From Thomasclavelia sp. (lineage in GTDB: Bacteria > Bacillota_I > Bacilli_A > Erysipelotrichales > Erysipelotrichaceae): a DNA stretch of 20,945 nt. Positions 1-5,351 of the stretch are shown one piece after another (positions within the stretch are counted from its first letter, which is position 1; each line of letters starts with the position of its first letter). The position numbers were made by a program, and so were the translations under genes. The notes beneath the pieces are model-generated. The model worked only from the letters and a program-made list of their open reading frames with translations, was not told the DNA's origin and did no database searches. The stretch lies in contig JAHHTG010000010.1 of assembly GCA_020024765.1 (NCBI GenBank), positions 1 through 20,945 on the forward strand. Direction: 5' to 3'.

Positions 1-38
1 GTTTCTACCTGGCTACCTAATGGCCGGACTACGATGAG
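1..38 (+). promoter_or_regulatory. Guanine-type purine riboswitch aptamer, 3' part (truncated by window edge)
   Basis: The J2/3 sequence TTTCTACC (2-9) is followed by a P3 hairpin in which 9-14 pairs with 22-27 around a 7-base loop (15-21). The core ACTA (28-31) follows. The specificity base, equivalent to xpt C74, is C29, which predicts guanine/hypoxanthine rather than adenine binding. The 5' strand of P1 and all of P2 lie upstream of the window. It sits directly before a purine permease gene, the usual place for this switch. Identification is by recognised consensus; the full fold cannot be checked because the 5' half is missing. Confidence 0.88.
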
Positions 39-50
39 TTTTTCTCATTG

Positions 51-80
51 AATCTGTAGATATACAGATTTTTTTGTTTT
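51..80 (+). terminator. Riboswitch-controlled intrinsic terminator
   Basis: A perfect 8-bp stem (AATCTGTA 51-58, TACAGATT 63-70) with a GATA loop is followed by a T-rich tail (69-80). The upstream segment 29-38, which contains J3/1 and the 3' strand of P1, can instead pair with 44-59 (CTAC with GTAG, GAT with ATC, GAG with CTC). That would break the 5' arm of the terminator. Ligand binding locks 29-38 in the aptamer, so the inferred logic is OFF when purine is bound. Confidence 0.85.
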
Positions 81-105
81 TGAGATGGTTACGGAGAGGG
101 AAAAT

Positions 106-1437
106 ATGTTTCAAAAAATATTCAAATTAAAAGAAAAGCATACTGATGTCAAAACTGAATTGGTTGCTGGTCTAACTACATTCTTAGCGATGGCTTATAT
201 CTTAGCTGTCAATCCAATGATTTTAGGTGATTCGGGCATGGATGCGCAAGCAGTCTTTATGGCTACAGCAATTTCAGCTGCCATTTCTTCACTTGTTATG
301 GGAATTGTTGCCAATTATCCAGTTGCCTTAGCACCTGGTATGGGCGTTAATGCTTTATTCTCATATAATGTTGTGCTTGGAATGGGCTATTCTTGGCAAG
401 CTGCTTTAGCTGCAGTCTTTGTCTCAGGTGTTATCTTTTTAGTTGTTTCTGTAACTGGTATTCGTCAAATTATTATTAATGCAATTCCAAAACAATTAAA
501 ACATGCAATCGGTGCCGGTATTGGTTTCTTTATTGCTTTTATTGGTTTAAAGAATGCGGGTATTGTTGTAGCTAATCCAGCAACATTTGTTGGTATTGGT
601 GTCTTTACTGAACCACAAGTTCTACTTGCGATCTTTGGAATCTTATTTACAATTTTCTTAGTTGCAAAGAAAGTTCCGGCTGGTGTTTTCCTTGGGATGC
701 TTGCAACTTCATTAGTTGGTTTGATTTGCGGATTTATGGGTGTTCCAAATATGCCAGCTATTCCTGCCCAACTAATTAATACTGATTTTTCAATTTCAAC
801 TTTTGGTGCTTTCATGGGTGGTTTTGGCGAATTATTCGCTAACCCATTTAATTGTTTCATTGTTGTATTCTCATTCTTATTCGTTGACTTCTTCGATACT
901 GCAGGCACATTGGTAGCTGTTGGTAATAGTTGTGGTTTAGTTAATGAAGATGGTGAATTGGTCAATGCAGAACGTGCGTTATTATCAGATGCTATTGGTA
1001 CTGTTGTTGGTGCTGTTTTAGGTACTTCAACTGTTACATCATTCGTTGAATCAAGTTCAGGTGTAGGTGCTGGTGGTCGCACTGGTTTAACTGCTTGCAC
1101 AACTGGTATCCTATTTGTATTATCAATCTTTGTATCACCAATCATCTTAAGTATGGCAACAAGTGCAGTTACTGCACCAGCCTTAGTTGTTGTTGGTATC
1201 TTAATGGCATCACAACTTGCAGATATTAATTGGAATGATTTCCCAATTGCGGTCGCTGGTTTCTTTACAATTATTTCTATGATTTTGTTTTATTCAATTT
1301 CTAACGGTATTGCAATCGGCTTCTTAACATACGCTGTAGCTATGGTTGCTTGTGGCCGTAAGAAAGAAGTTTCGTTAATTGTTTGGCTCTTAGACATCGT
1401 ATTTATCTTTTATTTCTATTCCTTAACAATTATTTAA
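106..1437 (+). CDS. pbuG: Hypoxanthine/guanine permease, AzgA-like (NCS2 family)
   Basis: This is a 443-residue integral membrane protein of the AzgA-like branch of the nucleobase-cation symporters, predicted to import hypoxanthine and guanine across the cell membrane. It shows the family hallmark TFLAMAYILAVNP near the N-terminus, a GMGVNALF motif, an FVDFFDTAGTLV segment, and the ESSSGVGAGGRTGLTA signature in the C-terminal half. Many hydrophobic stretches fit the usual 12-14 membrane segments, and the length matches PbuG (about 440). The start is set by GGAGAGGG at 93-100, five bases before ATG 106. An in-frame ATG at 85 lacks a ribosome site and lies against the terminator tail. A guanine-type riboswitch upstream supports a guanine/hypoxanthine substrate over adenine. 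The symbol is by similarity; pbuO-like specificity is possible. Confidence 0.9.
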   Translation: MFQKIFKLKEKHTDVKTELVAGLTTFLAMAYILAVNPMILGDSGMDAQAVFMATAISAAISSLVMGIVANYPVALAPGMGVNALFSYNVVLGMGYSWQAALAAVFVSGVIFLVVSVTGIRQIIINAIPKQLKHAIGAGIGFFIAFIGLKNAGIVVANPATFVGIGVFTEPQVLLAIFGILFTIFLVAKKVPAGVFLGMLATSLVGLICGFMGVPNMPAIPAQLINTDFSISTFGAFMGGFGELFANPFNCFIVVFSFLFVDFFDTAGTLVAVGNSCGLVNEDGELVNAERALLSDAIGTVVGAVLGTSTVTSFVESSSGVGAGGRTGLTACTTGILFVLSIFVSPIILSMATSAVTAPALVVVGILMASQLADINWNDFPIAVAGFFTIISMILFYSISNGIAIGFLTYAVAMVACGRKKEVSLIVWLLDIVFIFYFYSLTII

Positions 1438-1441
1438 TGTT

Positions 1442-1470
1442 AGGCGTATTGATTACGCCTTTTTGTTTTT
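1442..1470 (+). terminator. Intrinsic terminator after the permease gene
   Basis: AGGCGTA (1442-1448) pairs perfectly with TACGCCT (1454-1460) around a 5-base loop, followed by TTTTTGTTTTT. It lies 4 bases after the permease stop codon, so the permease is a single-gene transcript. The T tract also lies just ahead of the promoter for pyrK. Confidence 0.9.
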
Positions 1471-1478
1471 GTGGAATG

Positions 1479-1487
1479 TGATAAAAT
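1479..1487 (+). promoter_or_regulatory. Extended -10 promoter for pyrK-pyrD-purC-purF-glnN
   Basis: TGATAAAAT is an extended -10 element (TGn then TAAAAT at 1482-1487). No good -35 hexamer is visible at 16-18 bases upstream, where the preceding terminator's T tract lies. The start of transcription would fall near 1494-1497, leaving a leader of only about 15 bases before the pyrK ATG. There is therefore no room for a leader attenuator. Confidence 0.5.
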
Positions 1488-1509
1488 TTAAATAGTGGGG
1501 TATAGTTCA

Positions 1510-2289
1510 ATGCAAAGTAAAAAAATTGTTCAAACAAAAGTCATTCAAGTTGATAATTTAGCAACCGATGTTTATTCATTAGTCGTTGAAGATCCTGAAT
1601 TAGTAAAAGATGCTAAACCAGGTCAATTTGTCAATTTGTATACCAATGACAAATCATTATTATTGCCTCGTCCCATCAGTATTTGCGATGTTGAGGGTAA
1701 TCGTTTACGCTTGGTTTACAAAGTTGTAGGTCAAGGTACGCGTCTATTTAGCCAAATGCATGTTGGTGATAAGATTTCGGTATCAACGCCTTTGGGTAAT
1801 GGTTACGATTTAGTTAAATTAGCTAAATATAGCCATGTTAACGTTGTTGGTGGTGGTATTGGTGTTCCACCGATGATTTATCTCGCCAAGGCCTTAAGAA
1901 AACTAGGGGTTGAAGTAACAGCAATCTTTGGTTATCAAGATGAACCGTTCTTAGATCATGATTTAGATGAATGTGGTGTTAAGACTTACGTAGCAACAGA
2001 TAGTGGACGTGTTGGTTTTAAGGGCAATGCCTTGCAATGTATTAAAGAAGAAAAACTCGACGCGGATTATTATTGTGCTTGTGGCCCAAAAATCATGTTG
2101 AAGTTCTTGTGCCAATATGTTGAAGAAAATGGTCAAGAAGCAATGGTTTCAATGGAAGAACGCATGGGTTGTGGCTATGGTGCTTGTGTTGGTTGTGTGA
2201 CTGATATTAAAGAACCAGATGGCTCAATTAAACGTAAGAAAGTTTGTAAAGATGGACCTGTCTTTACTTCAAAGGAGGTTATCTTTTAA
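1510..2289 (+). CDS. pyrK: Dihydroorotate dehydrogenase B, electron transfer subunit PyrK
   Basis: PyrK (259 residues; B. subtilis PyrK is about 256) passes electrons from dihydroorotate oxidised by PyrD to NAD+ through FAD and a [2Fe-2S] cluster in a PyrD2-PyrK2 complex. Seen here: the flavin-binding RPISI (54-58), the nucleotide-binding VGGGIGVPP (113-121), and C-terminal cluster ligands C221, C226, C229 and C246 in the expected CX4CX2C...C arrangement. I chose ATG 1510, nine bases after GGGG (1497-1500). A GTG at 1495 would overlap that ribosome site. The stop codon TAA overlaps the pyrD ATG by one base, so the two subunits are translationally coupled. Housekeeping in role; the unusual part is that it heads a transcript continuing into purine genes. 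Confidence 0.93.
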   Translation: MQSKKIVQTKVIQVDNLATDVYSLVVEDPELVKDAKPGQFVNLYTNDKSLLLPRPISICDVEGNRLRLVYKVVGQGTRLFSQMHVGDKISVSTPLGNGYDLVKLAKYSHVNVVGGGIGVPPMIYLAKALRKLGVEVTAIFGYQDEPFLDHDLDECGVKTYVATDSGRVGFKGNALQCIKEEKLDADYYCACGPKIMLKFLCQYVEENGQEAMVSMEERMGCGYGACVGCVTDIKEPDGSIKRKKVCKDGPVFTSKEVIF

Positions 2290-3203
2290 TGAATAATTCA
2301 ATTGATTTACGAGTGAATATTGCTGGCGTGGAGTGGAAGAACCCAATTACCACAGCTTCAGGAACGTTCTCTGTTAGTGATAGTGGTTGTTTCTATGACC
2401 CTAGTATCTTAGGGGCAATGACTGTTAAAGGAGTTTCTTCAACACCTTGGCTAGGCAATCCAACACCAAGAATTGCTGAGACTTATGGTGGTATGCTAAA
2501 TGCTGTTGGTTTACAAAATCCAGGTGTTGAAGCATTTATTGAACATGAATTACCAATTTTAAGACAATATGATTCGAAAATTGTCGTTAATTTAGCTGGA
2601 CACAGTGTACAGGAATATGTTGATGTCACAGCACGTTTAAATGATACGGACGTTGATATGTTTGAATTAAATATCTCTTGTCCAAATGTTAAAGAAGGCG
2701 GTATTGGTTTTGGAACTGATCCAAAATTAGCATATGAAGTTACGAAAGCGGTGCGCGAAGTTACAACTAAACCGCTAATCGTAAAATTAAGTCCTAATGT
2801 AACGGACATCGTCGCAATTGCAAAAGCGGTTGAAGCTGGTGGAGCTGATGCGATTAGTTTAATCAATACTTTACTCGGCATGAAAATTGATATTGAAAGA
2901 GGACGCTTTGTCTTAACAAATAAGACTGGTGGTTTCTCGGGGCCTGCAATCAAACCGGTAGCGGTTCGTATGGTTTATCAAGTAGCTCATGCCACTGACT
3001 TACCAATTATTGGTTTAGGTGGTATTAGTAGTGCTGAAGATGTTGTAGAATTTTTAATGGCTGGAGCAGATGCTGTCGCTATTGGTAGTGCAGCTTTAAT
3101 GGATCCGCTTGCACCAAAGAAAATTCTTGAAGATTTAGTAAGATTTATGGAAGTGCATGGATATCGCTCAATTGCGGATATCAAAAATGCATTTAAAGAT
3201 TAA
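2289..3203 (+). CDS. pyrD: Dihydroorotate dehydrogenase class 1B, catalytic subunit
   Basis: This 304-residue FMN enzyme oxidises dihydroorotate to orotate in pyrimidine synthesis, as the catalytic partner of PyrK. It is a TIM barrel with the N-terminal TTASGTF segment (21-27), NAVGLQNPG (71-79), and the catalytic loop NISCPN with C131 as the active-site base. A Cys here marks class 1 enzymes (class 2 has Ser). K166 in VKLSPN and the FMN-phosphate loops GLGGISS (242-248) and AVAIGSA (262-268) are present. The ribosome site AAAGGAGG lies inside the end of pyrK. Class 1B is assigned because of the adjoining pyrK. No other pyrimidine genes lie in the window. Confidence 0.95.
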   Translation: MNNSIDLRVNIAGVEWKNPITTASGTFSVSDSGCFYDPSILGAMTVKGVSSTPWLGNPTPRIAETYGGMLNAVGLQNPGVEAFIEHELPILRQYDSKIVVNLAGHSVQEYVDVTARLNDTDVDMFELNISCPNVKEGGIGFGTDPKLAYEVTKAVREVTTKPLIVKLSPNVTDIVAIAKAVEAGGADAISLINTLLGMKIDIERGRFVLTNKTGGFSGPAIKPVAVRMVYQVAHATDLPIIGLGGISSAEDVVEFLMAGADAVAIGSAALMDPLAPKKILEDLVRFMEVHGYRSIADIKNAFKD

Positions 3204-3235
3204 ATATGTTGAAATGTAATGGAGGAGAAAAACAT

Positions 3236-3919
3236 ATGGAAAGAATCTACGTAGGAAAAACAAAGGATGTATATCAATTAGAAAACGGTCACGTTTTATT
3301 AAAGTTCAAAGATGACTGCACAGGTAAAGATGGTGTCTTTGATCCAGGAGAAAACTCAGTTGGTTTAACAATCGATGGTATTGGTCGTGCTAATCTTGAA
3401 ACTTCAATTCACTTTTTCGAACTTTTAAAAGAACAAGGCATTAAGACTCACTACGTTACAGCTGATTTAGAAAACGCTACAATGGAAGTTTTACCAGGTA
3501 AAGTTTTCGGTCAAGGCTTAGAAGTAATTTGCCGTTTAGTTGCAACTGGTAGTTTCATCCGCCGTTACGGTGCATATATTAAAGATGGTACACCTATTGA
3601 AAATGGCTATGTTGAATGTACATTCAAAGACGATGCTAAGGGTGATCCACTAGTTACATCAGAAGGTCTAGAAACATTAGGTGTTATGTCTCAATCAATG
3701 TTTAATGACATGAAGGCTCAAACATTAAAAATCACTAAGATTATCGCTGAAGATTTAAAGAAGATTGGATTAGACCTTTGGGATATCAAGTTTGAATTTG
3801 GATATTACAATGATGAAGTTATCTTAATTGATGAAATTTCTTCAGGTAATATGCGTGTTTACAAGGATGGCAAGATTGTTGATCCTGTGACATTAACAAG
3901 TTTAATTTTAAAGAAATAA
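3236..3919 (+). CDS. purC: SAICAR synthetase (phosphoribosylaminoimidazole-succinocarboxamide synthase)
   Basis: PurC joins aspartate to CAIR with ATP to give SAICAR. The protein is 227 residues, slightly short of the usual 235-240. Motifs seen are VGKTKDVY (6-13, the ATP-binding start of the family), CRLVATGSFIRRYG (99-112), and DEISSGNMRVY (199-209), the family's acidic metal/ATP-binding segment. The insert DDCTGKDGVFDPG near residues 26-38 matches my memory of a clostridial sub-branch. The start is ATG 3236, eight bases after GGAGGAG (3221-3227); the ATG at 3206 would include the ribosome site in the coding sequence. It follows pyrD by 32 bases with no terminator, so it is probably co-transcribed with pyrKD. 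Confidence 0.93.
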   Translation: MERIYVGKTKDVYQLENGHVLLKFKDDCTGKDGVFDPGENSVGLTIDGIGRANLETSIHFFELLKEQGIKTHYVTADLENATMEVLPGKVFGQGLEVICRLVATGSFIRRYGAYIKDGTPIENGYVECTFKDDAKGDPLVTSEGLETLGVMSQSMFNDMKAQTLKITKIIAEDLKKIGLDLWDIKFEFGYYNDEVILIDEISSGNMRVYKDGKIVDPVTLTSLILKK

Positions 3920-3939
3920 AATAAAGAAAGAGGCAAAAA

Positions 3940-4305
3940 ATGGGTGGTTTTTTCGGTGTTGCATCAAGAAGAGATTGTGTAATTGATCTATACTTTGGTG
4001 TTGACTATCATTCACATTTAGGTACTAGACGCGGGGGGCTTGCAGTCTACAATTCAGACGGATTCCAAAGATCAATCCATAATATTGAGAATTCCCCTTT
4101 CAGAACTAAATTTGAACATGAAATTGATACATTCCATGGTAACTTAGGAATTGGATGTATCAGCGATAGTGAAGCACAACCATTATTGGTTAATTCACAT
4201 CTTGGTTCTTTCGCTGTAATTACAGTCGGTAGAATCAACAATACAGAAGAGTTAAAACAGCGCTGTTTTGAATATGGCACAACACACTTTTTAGAGATGA
4301 GTTGA
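3940..4305 (+). CDS. PurF fragment: N-terminal glutaminase-like domain (ends at TGA)
   Basis: As the DNA stands, translation yields 121 residues, about half of a class II glutamine amidotransferase fold. Family features include HSHLGTRRGG (residues 25-34), GNLGIGC and QPLLVNSHLG. No Cys follows the initiator Met; the first Cys is C13. Codon choice differs from neighbouring genes, with GGG, CAG and TCC triplets and a GGGGGG run near 4034-4039. On its own the piece is unlikely to fold into a working glutaminase, because it stops before the second half of the domain's sheet. Confidence 0.55.
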   Translation: MGGFFGVASRRDCVIDLYFGVDYHSHLGTRRGGLAVYNSDGFQRSIHNIENSPFRTKFEHEIDTFHGNLGIGCISDSEAQPLLVNSHLGSFAVITVGRINNTEELKQRCFEYGTTHFLEMS

Positions 4306-4323
4306 GGTTGTGTTAATTCGACT

Positions 4324-5349
4324 GTGCTGATTATTGCCCAAATTACCCAGAAGAATTCCATCAAAGATGGATTGGAATTTGTTCAGGAAGTCGTAAAAGG
4401 CTCTATGAGCGTGCTAGTTCTGACAAGTGAAGGAATCTATTGCATGCGTGATAAATTCGGCAGGACTCCGGTAGTCGTGGCATCTAAAGAAGATTCAAAC
4501 TGTGTCACATTTGAGACATCAGCCTTCTTGAATCTCGGCTACCAACACGTTAAAGATTTGGGACCAGGAGAAATCGGTTTCTTATCGCCTGATGGCTATG
4601 AAATGTTGAAAGATCGTAATGAATGCATGAAGATGTGCGCATTCTTATGGGTTTACTATGGTTATCCAACTTCAACATATGAAGGTAAAAACGTAGAAGT
4701 TATGCGTAACTGCTGTGGTTGCAAATTAGCGAAACGTGATCATGTCGATGTCGATCTTGTTGCAGGTGTACCGGATTCGGGTATTGCCCATGCAATTGGT
4801 TATGCAAATGAGCTACATTTGCGTTATGGACGTCCATTTATTAAATACACGCCAACTTGGCCACGTTCATTCATGCCTGCTAACCAAATTGAAAGAAACT
4901 TAATTGCTAAGATGAAGTTGATACCAGTACAAGAGCTAATCAACAATCAACGTCTATTATTAATTGATGACTCAATTGTGCGCGGTACACAACTTGGCAA
5001 GACAACTCAATTCTTATATGATTCTGGTGCGAAGGAAGTCCATGTGCGTCCGGCGTGCCCACCAATCATGTTTGGTTGTCGATATCTAAATTTCTCGCGT
5101 TCGTCTTCAGAAACAGAATTAATTACAAGACGTGTAATTATGGCTCTTGAAGGTAAGGATGAAATCGATTTAGAAACACTTCAAAGATATGCTAATCCTG
5201 ATTCGTCTGAATATAAGGCTATGGTTGAAGAAATTCGTAAACGTTTAAATTTCACTAGCTTAGATTTCGCAAGGCTTGATGAATTAATCGAAGCCATTGG
5301 TATTGCACCAGAAAATCTATGCACATATTGTTGGGATGGCCGTGAATAA
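4324..5349 (+). CDS. PurF fragment: remainder of glutaminase domain plus phosphoribosyltransferase domain
   Basis: This open frame of up to 341 residues follows the TGA and contains the whole phosphoribosyltransferase domain, including the PRPP loop and the four putative Fe-S cysteines. Reinitiation could occur at GTG 4324, which has only a distant GAGG (4304-4307), or at ATG 4405, which has AAAAGG four bases before it. Neither is a convincing ribosome site. If made, the product could in principle use ammonia in place of glutamine, since in classical PurF the transferase domain accepts free ammonia. That is inference only. Codon use returns to the genome norm from about 4620 onward. Confidence 0.5.
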   Translation: MLIIAQITQKNSIKDGLEFVQEVVKGSMSVLVLTSEGIYCMRDKFGRTPVVVASKEDSNCVTFETSAFLNLGYQHVKDLGPGEIGFLSPDGYEMLKDRNECMKMCAFLWVYYGYPTSTYEGKNVEVMRNCCGCKLAKRDHVDVDLVAGVPDSGIAHAIGYANELHLRYGRPFIKYTPTWPRSFMPANQIERNLIAKMKLIPVQELINNQRLLLIDDSIVRGTQLGKTTQFLYDSGAKEVHVRPACPPIMFGCRYLNFSRSSSETELITRRVIMALEGKDEIDLETLQRYANPDSSEYKAMVEEIRKRLNFTSLDFARLDELIEAIGIAPENLCTYCWDGRE

Positions 5350-5351
5350 TC

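Larger units (their letters stand above)
3940..5349 (+). pseudogene. purF: Amidophosphoribosyltransferase purF interrupted by an in-frame TGA
   Basis: PurF converts PRPP and glutamine to phosphoribosylamine, the first step of purine synthesis. Read through the single TGA at codon 122 (4303-4305), the frame encodes 469 positions, a normal PurF length. Residues 1 to about 225 form a class II glutaminase-like domain, and the rest a phosphoribosyltransferase domain with the PRPP loop LLLIDDSIVRGT (329-340). Cysteines C233, C380, C461 and C464 match the [4Fe-4S] ligands of B. subtilis PurF. The N-terminus is MGGFFGV, without the Cys that acts as glutaminase nucleophile in classical PurF (CGVFG). 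AAAGAGG lies upstream of the ATG. Both pieces are in the same frame, so this is a substitution, not an indel. It could be a true nonsense mutation, a sequence error, or a two-piece gene. The C-terminal catalytic half looks intact. Confidence 0.8.

Noticed and set aside
465..1145. 226-codon minus-strand open frame inside the permease gene
   Set aside because: It is a low-complexity mirror of a strongly conserved + strand gene, with no ribosome site or recognisable domain. The same applies to the other minus-strand frames, for example 2483-2953, 17115-17561 and 16334-16642.
1488..1509. PyrR-type attenuator or other riboswitch before pyrK
   Set aside because: Only about 15-20 bases separate the predicted transcript start from the ATG, too short for such a structure.
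4303..4305. TGA decoded as selenocysteine
   Set aside because: No convincing bacterial SECIS hairpin is seen just downstream, only a 6-bp pairing around the TGA. The position is Gly in relatives as I recall them, and PurF is not a known selenoprotein.
4303..4305. TGA read as Trp (Mollicutes code 4) or Gly (code 25)
   Set aside because: All other genes in the window use TGG for Trp and have no internal TGA, and purN ends with a TGA in a classic ATGA overlap with purH. TGA is rare as a stop here (1 of 15 complete genes), so a genome-wide check is still sensible.
4270..4330. Frameshift or programmed frameshift in purF
   Set aside because: Both parts lie in the same frame with conserved sequence on either side; only one codon is a stop.
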